NCBI GenBank assembly: GCA_942159475.1
Contig: OW804097.1
Span: 111,476,582-111,540,581, forward strand
Reading direction: 5' to 3'
DNA: 64,000 nt
Source of the DNA: Sthenelais limicola
Taxonomy: Eukaryota > Annelida > Polychaeta > Phyllodocida > Sigalionidae
Part shown: piece by piece, positions 1 to 11,217 of the stretch
Numbering within the stretch: the first letter of the stretch is position 1
How the letters are laid out: each line of letters opens with the position of its first letter
Translations under genes and position numbers: made by a program
The notes under the pieces: generated by a model
Seen by the model: only the letters and a program-made list of their open reading frames with translations
Databases searched by the model: none
What the model was told of the DNA's origin: nothing

Positions 1-1321
1 ATATATCCATGATTAAAATAGATGTGATGGTACGTTTTCATTCACAAACAAATTTATATACAAGCGCCTCAATGGAATGTTCACTATTTTTTCATTATAA
101 ATATTATAATTGATAATTGATTGCGATATATGATCAAATATGAACTAAAACATATATTTTTACACCATAGATATTAAGTATAGCATGAACCCAGATGATG
201 ATTTAATTGTTAGACCATGCATGTGTCATCCTACTCATCCTTTGATCAAATACAATTCTGCTGGGGATTTCTCATGTCACTCTTGCCAGACTCCATTCGT
301 AATTTGAGTTCATTTTGATAGGAAAAAGGTATGATAACGTTAGAATCCAAAGAGAGACAAATATTACATTAAGGAGTGAAAAACGGGAGTCGTTGTGTCA
401 CTGAAGGCTTATCGGGTGTTGAAATTCAATACATTATTTGAAAAAGAAATATAAATCATCAGATGAGAGAATGGCAATTTGATGTGAAATTTAATGATTA
501 AGTCACGTGTATACATATATGTGTGTGTGTTTGTATGTATTTATTGATCTTGTTGTCTAACTTCTTTAGTACTTTTGAAAGTACACAGCTCTCTAGTGTA
601 TTATTCACTGACGACACGGACGATGACACTAGCCATTTTCTGTGTCAAGCCTTCTGCAATGTGTGCTCCAAGACTCAAATTTATGCTGCTTTCCAGTCAT
701 TTACGCCTTTACCAGTTTTAGCGAATCCAATTTTAATTATGCTGATAGGTTAGATAGTCATTCTTAAGTGTGGCATGGTGGGGAAATAAGTATAATCGCC
801 ATGTTTTAACCTACGAAATGGGAAAGCATGCCAATCTGAGGCCTGCCGCTCTCTACGTATAGCTACACAAAATGCCTGCCATGCAGTGGGATTCCCCACG
901 GTCCGTGTGACGTCATGTGAATACTATTTATAGAATTAAACCACATACGCTTTAATTCCTTCTAATGACGCCAAGGGCCCAATATTTCAGTCTTGTACAT
1001 TATCTTGATTAATGTTCACAGTTGTTATCCAGCAGACCCTTATTAAAATTACATGAACATCATCATTTCTATGTAATTCCATACAAATCCTTCCCAAAGG
1101 ACGAACAGAAATTTAATCATTTCAGGATCAGTCCGCTAAGGAGAATGATAATTACTCTGTATGGAGATGAATATGAGATTAACTGATTACTTTCGGGAAA
1201 ATTCCACAAAATGGCTTTAAAATGTTACTTTAAAGATTGATAAAGGAATAGCAGAGAAAAGCAATGTAAATTGTGAGCTTACTGAAAAAAAAATATATAT
1301 ATATGTTAAATATATCTTATA
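1..1321. other. gene-free AT-rich DNA
   Basis: Both strands carry only short chance reading frames. I see no exon pattern, RNA gene or repeated family here. Confidence 0.6.
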
Positions 1322-1709
1322 TGTGATGCGTTAAAGGAAAATGTGTCACAAGTCGCAAAAAATGGATTTTGAGATATCATCATATTAAAAATGATGAGAT
1401 CAAGCAGATTCTAATGATGATAAACATTAGGAGAGCTAGTTAGTATTTCTATATTCTAAGTTTGATATTTCTTCTGAAAAAAGGTTTGCAATATTTTTGC
1501 GTGAACACTATACTATAAAGTAACTAAATATACTCTGACCTGAGAAATGCATGAATATATTTAATACACTATCTGGAAATCTGTTACATGTATTCATTAA
1601 TGAAAACACTCCAATAAGAGATCTTTTGCAAAGAGATCTTGTGAATAACTCACTTTGAAAAATGGTACATAAATTTTGCGACTTGTGACTCATTTTCCTG
1701 CAACACATA
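1322..1709. mobile_element. MITE family A copy
   Basis: Starts TGTGATGCGTTAAAGGAAAA and ends with the inverted partner (GACTCATTTTCCTGCAACACA). The termini and the AAGTCGCAAAA / TTTTGCGACTT subtermini pair. Length is about 390 bp with no coding capacity. The same termini recur in more than ten places in the window. Confidence 0.75.
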
Positions 1710-1740
1710 AAGCATGAAAGATGACATTTCCTCTATTAGC

Positions 1741-1782
1741 ATTAAGAGCCATAAAATGCCGTAAAATGCCATAAAATGCCAA
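1741..1782. repeat. short tandem repeat, 10-bp unit
   Basis: About three copies of CATAAAATGC-type units follow each other. Confidence 0.6.
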
Positions 1783-1944
1783 TCTTGACACTTTTGTGCA
1801 AGGATCAGTGTGGGCGGAGTACCATGCAAGGGGCAATATCATATAGGGATGAGGTCGCCTTTTCCAATCTTCTCAAATTAGTGTCGACTATGTAGGCCCT
1901 AATCTAATCGAAGCCCTGAAACCCCAAACTCTACCTTGTTATAT

Positions 1945-2180
1945 CGAAAATTGCAAAAATGTTTTCACCAATATTATAGCTTTTGTAAATGATCTATTAA
2001 AACCAAATGCTTTATGGGGACTTGTGTGATGGAAACATGGATAACACATGGATATTGACATTAGAGCAGTGGTAAATAGTGCATGCTGAACATGGCACGT
2101 TTTCTATAGATGTTATAGTGTACCATTAGTCCCATAATTCCATGCGAATGCGGATGCGAATGCGAATGCGGCAATGCAAA
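1945..2180 (-). mobile_element. MITE family C, partial inverted copy
   Basis: Contains, in reverse orientation, the family C core (ATAATTCCATGCGAATGCGG, the AACATGGCACGTTTTCTATA stretch, ATTGCAAAAATGTTTTCACC). The right end is degenerate with a short GAATGCG repeat. Confidence 0.6.
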
Positions 2181-2220
2181 TCACCGATTTTGCCGAATTT
2201 ACTGAATGTGTAGAGCATTT

Positions 2221-2440
2221 CTGACGTCAGAAAATGTACAATCGGTAGCTTTACACATTCAGTAAATCCGTTGAATTAGACCAAAACGTGATAAATAATA
2301 GGTATGACTGAGTATTATTTATTTATTGCTATGAATAAGGAAATGTTGAACTGTATTTTGAACTTAATTTTTCTCTTTAATTTTGGATTTTTTAGAGTGT
2401 TGATGAAGGCGAATTGTACATTTTCAGGCGATTCATTCAT
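2221..2440 (+). mobile_element. MITE family B copy, degenerate ends
   Basis: Begins near GTCAGAAAATGTACAAT and ends near GAATTGTACATTTTCAGGCG, with the family B interior (ATGTTGAACTGTATTTTGAA). The outermost TGGGTCAGAT has decayed. Confidence 0.65.
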
Positions 2441-3226
2441 ATCATATTCGTATTCTAAAGTGCATGTCATATGGAGAATTAGAGAAAATGAGGTCACCCT
2501 GAAATGGAAACGTCGAATTATCATGGATTTCACATTTTAGACAGAATGAAAGAAGACGATTTTGCTTCTTGTTGGCTTCTTCGAGAATGGGAAATCAGGC
2601 AGAAATGTACTGCTTATATTTCTAAAAAAAATCAGCAATATTGGATGTCAGGCAGAGTTATTGCCTTCCATTGGTTTCGTACAAATTAGGTAAAGTTAGC
2701 GTAGGAGCTGGTCTTAAAAGATATCAATGACATGATACTAAAACCTCATTCTTTACTGAGGTGACGCTGTAACCTTCATAACATGGGGAATCGCCTTTGA
2801 ATTCCCATGTTGTTAATGGCATTCAAACAGAACAAGGTGGCAGGTGGGGGAAATCCTATTACAGGAATTATATGGAAAGCACCCTTCTAACACCCAGAAA
2901 TAAGCCAAATATCTCCATAACCGGTGATATATGTATTACTCTGCTACTCTTTGATGTGTAATACCATGCTGTAGAATCATATTACACTAGTGGATGATCC
3001 TACACGCCACACACATATAAATAATGAGAAAAAGTCATATGTAACTCTTACTCAGTTGTGGTGGTACCCTATAAATAAGGTCATTTTTGACCGAAACGTT
3101 GGTAAAACAAACTGTTATATATATAATATACCACCGACCACAGGTGGTTCTGTCGGACATTCTATATAAGGTTAAAAGATATTATGGAACGGACTGTACG
3201 CTACGACTGTACATCTGCATGTACAT
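2441..3226. other. gene-free spacer
   Basis: Only short chance frames; no repeat family or gene recognised. Confidence 0.5.
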
Positions 3227-3453
3227 CTGGGGGGCGTTTCATAAGTTAACGCAGCGCGCGTTCGTTATGGTAGCGTAACTATGGGTTATATAGCGATAAA
3301 TTTAGTGCGCGTTCGTTATAGTAACGCAATGTTAGTTGACGTCAATTTTGGCCCTTACCGCGCGCGATGTTAAACTATGTCGTTCTTTATTTGGTAACGA
3401 CTGTCGTTAGATCCTGTAACGCGCGCTGCGTTAACTTATGAAACGCCCCCCAG
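3227..3453. mobile_element. CpG-rich MITE with perfect inverted ends (family G)
   Basis: The left end (3227 onward, CTGGGGGGCGTTTCATAAGT) is the exact reverse complement of the right end (ending 3453) over about 36 bp, including TTAACGCAGCGCGCGTT. At 227 bp it is rich in GCGCGC, unlike its AT-rich surroundings. No clear target-site duplication is seen. Confidence 0.75.
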
Positions 3454-3674
3454 GCTGTTGCTCAAACCTTTGGGTGCATTGCACTATATACGATTCTGTG
3501 TTAAACCACTCTTAGAGGCCTCGTAACTCCCTCTTAGCAAAATGTGCATTGCACTATATACGATGTTACTCTCAGAGTACTCTCAGAGCCCTCGTAAAGT
3601 TAAGAATTTATGAGCACCAAAACAGGTGTGGATAAACCACTCTTAGCATATCTTAGGACATATTGGTCAGGCTG

Positions 3675-3780
3675 GACTGTTGAAAAACCTGCCAGGACTG
3701 GGATTCGAACCAATGTCCCCCACATTAACCGCAATCTTATCATTGTTAACACTGATAGGTATATGATAGGTATATAGTAT
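3675..3780 (-). mobile_element. tRNA-derived SINE-like fragment
   Basis: On the minus strand GGTTCGAATCCC (complement of 3700-3711) is a perfect Pol III B box followed by CAGTCCTGGCAGGTTTTTCA. This matches the 63.8-kb SINE, which has the same position of CAG-CC-GCAG-TTTTTCA. The A-box region is weak. Confidence 0.45.
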
Positions 3781-4724
3781 GATACCTGTCACCATGGAAA
3801 CCGATTTATTGTACAGCTCTTTTTTTATATTATACTATACATAAGTTATGCTAAGTATTTCGGGTCATAGAGCGAAAACAAACTAAAATCTGTTAAAGAT
3901 ATTTAAGCACCGCAAAGTCCTAAAGTGATTAATGGAATGTACATGTACATGATTTCGATCATTATTCTACGGTTGTGTACTATATTGTCAGGTCCCATCG
4001 AATGGGCCTACATCCCTTTTTGGTCGATTCTCATGAACTCCTCATCCAACAGGCCCAGAGGCCATAATTTTGGGTAAAATTAAAAATTGAATATTATGTT
4101 CCAACCTTTCAACCACATATAAAATCAAAGACATGTTTCAGAGGCATTATGTAAACTACTGGCATACGTCTAATTATGCATACCGTATATCCAATCATGC
4201 TCTATATTAGCTTGAATATAATGTGTCTAAAAAATAAAATTGCATTATCAGTGAAAAGATATATGATATTGCGGCTGACTATATGTTTGGTTTTCGCCAT
4301 TAATAATAAAAAACATGGAAAATATAACATGTTTTATGGCATATGTCTAATTACTAATAGTTTAACCATGAAAAGGTATTGATCATTGATGGCTAATAAT
4401 TTTCAAACAGTATGGAATAAAAATTCCAAATGTCGTTTTTACACAATAAAAATGTATTACATGTCTATACCCTAAAAAAAAAAAAAAAAAAAAATAACCC
4501 AATGTTTCAAAGGTTTAATTGGCGTTACGTCCAATTATGCACACTTTTAACCACGATTCTAAAAAGTATAAAACATGGGATTTCTGAAAAAAAAACTAAA
4601 AGCAAATATCAACTTATATGGTCTGGAGGGGATCTCAAAATCTGCCGGGTACCACTCAGTAAACCTTGAAGAAAAATTAAGTATGAAGGTTTTAAAATAT
4701 TAAATTCTCTTTTGGTTTGAATCT

Positions 4725-5012
4725 TCAGCCAACTTTTCCGTCCTCTCTCCCTCTATTCCTCTCCCCCCCTCTCCCTCCCCTCTCCTCTCTCCCTCTCCCC
4801 GTCCCTCCCCTCCCACTTTCCTGCCCCTCCCCCTTCCCTCCCCCTTCCTCCCACCCCCACCACACACACATACAGGTCTATAGTTTGTCCCATGATTATA
4901 TTCTCTCCTCTCCCTCCCGCCCCGCCTCTCTCTCTCTCTCTCTTTCCCCTCTCTCACTCTCTCTATCTCTGTCATTTACCAACCCCCGCCCCCTGTTCTC
5001 CCCCCTCTCCAC
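4725..5012. repeat. CT-rich low-complexity tract
   Basis: About 290 bp of pyrimidine on the plus strand with TCCCTC, CCTCTC and CTCTCT runs, interrupted by a short mixed segment near 4880. The long reading frames here are composition artefacts. Confidence 0.85.
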
Positions 5013-5408
5013 CTCTAAAACAAAAAGAGTAACTTGTACATTAAAGAGATGCTGTTTGCTTTGGAAGGTGTATCATGCTATGTTCTCCCCTCTAGACCCT
5101 CGTAAGTCCGTCGTAAGTCCCTCTTAAGGTCCTGGTAAGACACGACTAAGAGGCCTCTAAGATTCTATTCTGCAATGCACAATCCTCGTATCATAAAGCC
5201 CTCTTAGTCGTAACTTTAAGAGGGAGTTACGAGGCTTTTAAGATATAATCTTATCGTATATAGTGCAATGCACCCAAAGTCTATTTGGCTAAAGGCAATT
5301 TGCCCAGAGATTCGGTGTTCTAGTAGTCGGAATCCAATCCAAAAGAATGCAATTCTTTACACTATACCTGATTTCACATGATTGCATTTGCAATATGTCG
5401 CGTGGGAA

Positions 5409-5756
5409 TAGGGGATTTGCATAGCCACCATTTTGAATCTTTATTCGCATGGAATTATGGGACTAATGGTACAGTCTAAAATCTATCGAAAACATGTCAT
5501 GTTGAGCATGGAATATTTATCAATGCTCTAATGTCAATATCCATGTAGTTTTGTACATGTTTTCATAACACAAGACCCCATCTTTCCCATTATGCATTTA
5601 GTTTTCATAGATCATTTATGCAAGTTATGATATTGGTGAAAAGGTCTTGCAATTTTCGATAAAAATGTTGCCAAATATTTGTATGTCAGATTTCAACAGA
5701 ATCCATCCCAGCATGCACTGAAGAAGACATGCGCAGTGGCACCTGCAAATCCCCTA
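5409..5756. mobile_element. MITE family C, full-length copy
   Basis: Ends TAGGGGATTTGCAT and TGCAAATCCCCTA are inverted. The 348-bp interior has the family landmarks GCATGGAATTATGGGACTAA (inner left) and GCATGCACTGAAGAAGACAT (inner right). Non-coding. Confidence 0.8.
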
Positions 5757-5759
5757 TTG

Positions 5760-7064
5760 GGACTAAAACAGGCTGCAATATATCACGAGGGAATTAGGAT
5801 TAAAACACATGTATGCATGATTCACATTTACCAATTACCAATTAAATGATACTAATACGCTTGCATCAGGAAATTAAAAGTTTTCGAAACGAGGAGGAAA
5901 GCCATGCGAAGGTTACTTAGATTAATGATGGAGAATGTCAAATGGTGAAACTCTAGATAGTAAATCCTTTTATCGTTATATCATTTAGACAGACGACATC
6001 GAAATGTTACAAGCACATAAAGACAGCTTTTAGAGAATACCTATAGTTATTACATTAAATCCCTCGGGTAAAATGATCTGTTTATTGAAATATATAATAT
6101 CTCATCTAATTTAAACTCATCTTTATTCTCTATATTTTGTTTGCCTTCATTAATTCAACGCACATGTATTAAATTGTTTATGCTTTTCATTGGTTGCATG
6201 GGTATTGAATATAATAATATACGACACTATTCTCAGCATTCCAAGTAAAAGGGTAAAAAACCCACATCAAGTGTAAATTAAAGATAACAAATCGGTAATT
6301 TAAACTCGTACATTAAGTATATTTATCATTAATCAGAGAAGGTGGTTTAAAACCGTAATAACAGATGTATCATATACATAGATCATCCTACTGAAAGGAT
6401 CGATCTCGTATCAAGCGACAGCACAATGTAAATGGGCCTTAATCAAGTATTATATAATATTTGTCCCCCCCTCCCACATCTTATAGCGAAGAATAAGCGC
6501 AGATAAAGCGATCCAGCGGAATCGAAGATTGTTTTTAACTCAGGACACAACGAAAAACGATTGATATAAGTGAAGGTGTATATAATACTGCACCTTAATA
6601 TATCCAGAATACAGATTTTTTAAGATATTGCCTTTTTGGGGATTCTACTCCCCCGCCCCAGTTTGAAAAGAATAGAAACAAGGGCATCTGGGTCTGGATT
6701 CGCCTTTGTTGGCGCGCTTACATATCAACCATAGAAGAGGCCAAAATTGCTTCCTCCAACAGGACGGGGAGATATAAGTAAATCTTTGTGGATGACATTC
6801 CATTAGGCATGCAGGTTGGTGTGGGTGGTGGCAGGCCAGCAGGAAGTTGGCGGAGCCTAAAACTAAAAGAGGCAATATGAGCAGGTGTGAAGAGATGTAT
6901 CGTAGGAAAGCCATCACGACATCGCTCAATTATTCACTTCTAGTAGAATTCATACTCACTTCCCTCTATAATACAGGCGTGACTGAGTGCTTATTAATGT
7001 TATTCCTTACTCAGAATGTTTTTATGTGTTGTGTTATGCAACAGACTGGTGAATGAGATATATC
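5760..7064. other. gene-free spacer
   Basis: AT-rich with a slightly GC-richer patch at 6640-6850. The frames are short and show no conserved pattern; nothing else is recognised. Confidence 0.5.
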
Positions 7065-7301
7065 TGGGTCAGATCTTCAGAAAATGTACAATAGGCAGAT
7101 CTACACATTTAGTAAATTCTGCAATATGAGACTGGGAAATGATAAATATAAGGCATATCTGGGTATATTTGTTATTGCATTGATTCAAACAATCTGTTTG
7201 GTTATGTTGAACTGAATTTTAAACCTCATTTTTGTCTAAACTTTGGGTTATTTGAGAGGATTGGTGAAGGCGAATTGTACATTTTCTGGCGATCTGACCC
7301 A
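7065..7301 (+). mobile_element. MITE family B, full-length copy
   Basis: Inverted ends TGGGTCAGATCTTCAGAAAA and its partner ending GCGATCTGACCCA, 237 bp, with the typical TTTGGGTTATTTGAGAGGAT stretch before the right end. Confidence 0.8.
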
Positions 7302-7314
7302 TCTATGCATATCG

Positions 7315-7530
7315 GAGGTCATCCTAAGGAGTATATTTTACTATAGTGATTGACCATCAAGAAATGTTGTTTACTTTGTTTTCATACATAAAGGAATATA
7401 TATAGAAGAAATTATTAGATGTCTTAATGTTTACCGTCATTGGAATCCACTTGATCTCATCTTTTCAAATACGATGATATCTCAAAATCCATAATTTTGC
7501 GACTTGTGACTCATTTTCCTTAAACACGTC
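7315..7530. mobile_element. MITE family A, right half
   Basis: Ends with GCGACTTGTGACTCATTTTC. The interior ATGATATCTCAAAATCCAT is the family A inner-right segment; the left terminus is missing. Confidence 0.65.
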
Positions 7531-7659
7531 ACAAATATACACCACAGTAGCGGTGGATGGTTATCAACATCCAGCATCAATGATATAATTATATTCGATC
7601 AGTTTTTAGCTCAATTTAGTTCATTCAGTTCTGAGTCCAAGCATTACAAGCATCCAAGC

Positions 7660-7752
7660 ATTAATGTTTACTATCATTGAAATATGTTTGATCTCATCTT
7701 TTCAAATATGATGACTAGCTTGTGACTCATTTTCCTGCAACACATCACATAT
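7660..7752. mobile_element. MITE family A, right-end fragment
   Basis: Retains TTTCAAATATGATGA and CTTGTGACTCATTTTCCTGC, ending AACACATCACATAT. Confidence 0.6.
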
Positions 7753-7937
7753 TTTGTTTGTATCTCTATGCAGGATTTAGTCTATTATATGAACCTATTT
7801 CTATCGAAATGAATCGTATCACATTTATGAAATCTTCTGGAAATAAAGTCTGTTTTAAAAGAACAAATAAGTGAATGAACTGCACAAAGATGGATCTCAT
7901 CTTCAGGACCATTGTGCTATCGACAACACTTTCTACA

Positions 7938-8174
7938 TGGGTCAGATTTTCACAAAATGTACAATTCAACTTCACCAATCCTCTCAAATAAGCCAAATTT
8001 CAGACGAAAATAAAGTTTAAAATACAGTTCAACCTAACCAAACAGATTGCTAGAATCAATGCAATGCTGAATATACTCGAATTGATCTAGTATTGACCAA
8101 ATTGCAGCTTAATTTAGCAGAATTTACTAAATGTGTACAGCTGCCAATTGTACATTTTCTGAAAATCTGACCCA
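7938..8174 (-). mobile_element. MITE family B, full-length inverted copy
   Basis: Starts TGGGTCAGATTTTCACAAAA, ends TTCTGAAAATCTGACCCA. The asymmetrical landmark (CCTCTCAAATAAGCC) shows it lies in reverse orientation. Confidence 0.8.
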
Positions 8175-8405
8175 CATACACTTTGTTAAATTCCAGATCT
8201 TTTAAAAAAAACAGAACATATGCAGGCTTCATGGTAGGTTTTAGTCCAGACATTCTCATCCTCTATAGGAGACTTCTGAGATAGTTTCCAGTCTTGTGTT
8301 CTCGACTCAAGGAGGATTTGTGCATATGTTTTGTGTCGAGTATTTCCTGATCCATGTCTTGGATCCCAAAGTACAAATTTATAACCTGTTGCCTCGATGA
8401 GGATG

Positions 8406-8636
8406 ACCAGGGGCGTGTTGTGTAAGCCATACACAAGGGATTTTTGTGTGGGAATTCCTTCATCTGTAGGAAGGAAAAGATTCCTTCCTACGTGAAATTC
8501 CCAGCTGGTAGGAATAGCCTATACACACAAATGGTATGGGTAGGAATTTGTATTCCAACCCACCGAAGGAAGGGGAGAAAGTGTAGGAATTACCCCACAC
8601 AACGTTCCTTTCCTTAGCTTATACATCAGGCCCCTG
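8406..8636. mobile_element. foldback-type repeat
   Basis: CAGGGGCGTGTTGTGTAAGC on the left mirrors GCTTATACATCAGGCCCCTG on the right. Smaller internal inverted pairs are built on GGAAGGAA and TTCCTTCC. Non-coding. Confidence 0.5.
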
Positions 8637-9280
8637 CTAATAATAGTGGCAGATAATCTGAAGCGTTTTATGCCTTCTGGAAACTCCAACACATCTCGTA
8701 AATATATAATTGAAGGAGTGAATTGAAGAAACCTCGCGTTGAATTCTGTTTGCAGAGGTCGCAGCAGGAACTAGGTCGTCCGGCAATCTGCGTACTTGCA
8801 GTTCTTTTATGCGAGACTTTAAACTAACTTGTGACATAAACAAAGAAATTACAATTTTACATTTACTTCTTAATTTAATGGGAAAAAAACCTCATTTATT
8901 TCTTCGTTAAACATAACATCTTGTCTGATCTGTTGAGAAGAGACAGCTGGAATAGTTTTTCCGCTTTGAATGAGGTTTTTACTTATAGCTTTCAGCAATA
9001 TTTATGCAAAGAAAACTCGGATACTTGGATATATTTAATATTAGTTAATGGATTGGGGCCCTCAGCCTTACCCGCGGCCCTGGGAAAAGAAGCTCATTGA
9101 TCTGATGTTGTGCTCCGAGTTGCTTAGAAGAACCATAATACAAATAGGGGATTTGCATGTTCGCCATCTTGAATCTGGACTCGTGTATGTTATTATATGG
9201 ATCATTTACACAAGCTATGATATTGGTGAAGACATTCTTGCAATTTTCGAGAAATATGTTGCTGAATATTTGTCTGTCAG

Positions 9281-10047
9281 GGACCCAACCCAGAAAAAAC
9301 ATTGCAAACCTGGTAATAGCGAGGGAAATTCAGCGATTATATTGCAATGACAGCGATGTTTTTCGTGCATGGTGTCCAGAAAAAACATCGCTGTCATATG
9401 GATCCTGCCATGTATTGCAGTCACTTTTGCTCGCAGAACGGAACACATCGCAGAACAGAAAACATTGGTTTGAGGATATTTCTTGTACAAGTTTGAAGCT
9501 ATTTTTGCTTCTGTTGTTACGAAATGTATTTATTAACAGAATTTAGCATCAAAAGTACAATCTAGGCAAGTCACATACCAATAAGTTTCAGCGATGGAAA
9601 TAACGCAACCATGACGATGAGGGAAATGGCAAAACATGTCCGCACGTGTTACGCGTTACGCGTTACGCGTTACGCGTGCACGCGTTACAACGCCTGCATG
9701 CTAAATTATGATTTTCCACGATTTACAATAATTAAGTAATCGATTATTACAGTTCCTTTACTTCTCAGGATTACTAAAAAACGATATGCCCCCGAAGATT
9801 GAACAGGAAAATGCATTGACAGATGTAAATTTAAGCCTATTTAAAAGTGAGCAGTGGGAATGATTCTGCCCGCAGTTTTGCAAGGAAAAGGGCCTTGAAA
9901 ATCCCTCGCAAAGTTTGCGAGGATTTTTCTGGGTGCGATGTTTTTTAAATTCAGCGATATTTTCAAACAACAATTTTTTCTGGGAAGGGTTTCTCTCGCA
10001 AACCTATTTCTGCGATGGTTTTTGCTGCGATGGTTTTTTCTGGGTCC
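9281..10047. mobile_element. 767-bp element nested in MITE C, with 3-bp target duplication
   Basis: Termini GGACCCA and TGGGTCC are inverted, and the imperfect pairing extends through GAAAAAACATTGC / GCGATGGTTTTTTC. CAG is repeated on both sides (9278-9280 and 10048-10050). Many subterminal GCGATG-TTTT motifs occur in both orientations, plus a short GTTACGC array. No transposase is visible. The superfamily is not assigned. Confidence 0.6.
9648..9688. repeat. GTTACGC tandem repeat
   Basis: Four perfect 7-bp units followed by degenerate ones; CpG-rich. Confidence 0.8.
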
Positions 10048-10485
10048 CAGACCTGAACTGAAAATATATCACAGCATGCAATATAACAGACATGCGCAGT
10101 ACCACATGCAAATCCCCTATTCCTGAAGTTTATTTTCAAGAACGTTTTATCTCAAAAGTTAGAAGCCCTTATGATTACGGCCACTGGCAACAAAATAATG
10201 ATGACTGTGACACGCTAATTGAAGAGTTTGATAATGAGTGTTTAGGCTAAAACGGTAATGCAATACAGAGGTAATGACAACAGTGAATCGACAATAGAAA
10301 TGCATTAGGAATTTATTCATTTGTTGATAAGCCAAAGTTAATGATTAATTAATCATTAATGATAACTTAATCATTAGGAAACCTAGAGTACCTTGTTGCA
10401 TATAGGCGAAATAATGCCATAGTGTTATTACATTAGTGTAATATGATATCATCGCAAGTAGTATGCCAATTAAGATATTAAGAGT

Positions 10486-11217
10486 GTGAACTGCACAAAG
10501 ATTGCTCACCACCTCAGAGCGATTGTGCTTTAGATAATCGTTTCATAACGTTTCATTTGCCAAATGTGTTTCAGGAAAATGAGTCACAAGTCGCAAGATT
10601 GATATTTTTCAAGGTGTTTTATTCACAAGATATCTTTGTCGAAATGTTTTCATTTTTTTATATCACGAATGTGAAATTGTCAACAAAATTTGTTTTAAAA
10701 AAAAGAGAGAAAAAAAGAGCAAACGCCTAGATATCTATATACCACAGAAGCTTTCATTTCATGCATACATATCTAAACTCATCTTATAGAGTATATTTAG
10801 CTACTTTACTACTAATACCAACCCAAAGGTATTGCCAACTTTTTTTCAAAAATAAAAATATCAAACTTGAAATATAGAATCACTTGTTGGATGTTCTAGT
10901 GTTTACCATTATTAGAATCGGCTTGATCTAATCTTTTCAAATATGATGATCTCAAAAGTATCTGCATATTCTGCGACTTGTGAACCATAATAAACAAAAA
11001 ACTGAACTGCACAAAAATTGCTCATGACTACAGGGCGATTGTGCTTCAGATTATAGGTTAATTAAAATTGCCAAATACCAATAAAATATTAATATGAATG
11101 TCACAACGTATCACGAATGTGAAATTGTCAACAAAATTTGTTTTAAAAAAAAGAGAGAAAAAAAAGCAAACATAATACGCCTAGATATCTATATACCAAA
11201 GAAGCTTATTTTTATTG
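10486..11217 (+). repeat. direct duplication, about 515-bp offset
   Basis: GAACTGCACAAAGATTGCTC at 10488 recurs at 11003, and TCACGAATGTGAAATTGTCA near 10662 recurs near 11110. Both are followed by TTGTTTTAAAAAAAAGAGAG and GCCTAGATATCTATATACCA. Order and orientation are kept, with the MITE A copy in the first unit. Confidence 0.65.
10563..10990. mobile_element. MITE family A, full-length copy with decayed right end
   Basis: Starts ATGTGTTTCAGGAAAATGAG and TCACAAGTCGC; the right side is TTTTCAAATATGATGATCTC and GCGACTTGTGAA. A section shared with the local direct duplication occupies its middle. Confidence 0.65.

Larger units (their letters stand above)
3465..5289. mobile_element. putative 1.8-kb non-autonomous element with inverted ends
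   Basis: The sequence TTTGGGTGCATTGCACTATA with following ATACGAT (from 3470) recurs as its reverse complement ending near 5282. Both ends continue into CCTCGTAACTCCCTCTTA-like subterminal repeats, which are also scattered internally. The interior holds a SINE-like piece (about 3680-3780), A-rich and CT-rich tracts, and no protein. Two solo insertions in opposite orientation are the alternative explanation. Confidence 0.45.
9145..10119. mobile_element. MITE family C copy split by a nested element
   Basis: The left end TAGGGGATTTGCATGTTCGC and right end ACATGCAAATCCCCTA are family C termini. The two halves join in family order once the insert at 9281-10047 is removed (host breakpoint at TGTCAG / ACCTGAACTG). 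Confidence 0.75.

Noticed and set aside
4700..5127. Overlapping 91- and 136-codon frames
   Set aside because: They arise from the CT/GA-rich low-complexity tract; the peptides are Ser/Pro/Leu or Arg/Glu/Gly strings without a domain.
9048..9546. 100- and 129-codon frames
   Set aside because: They run across MITE C and the nested 767-bp element; no transposase motif.
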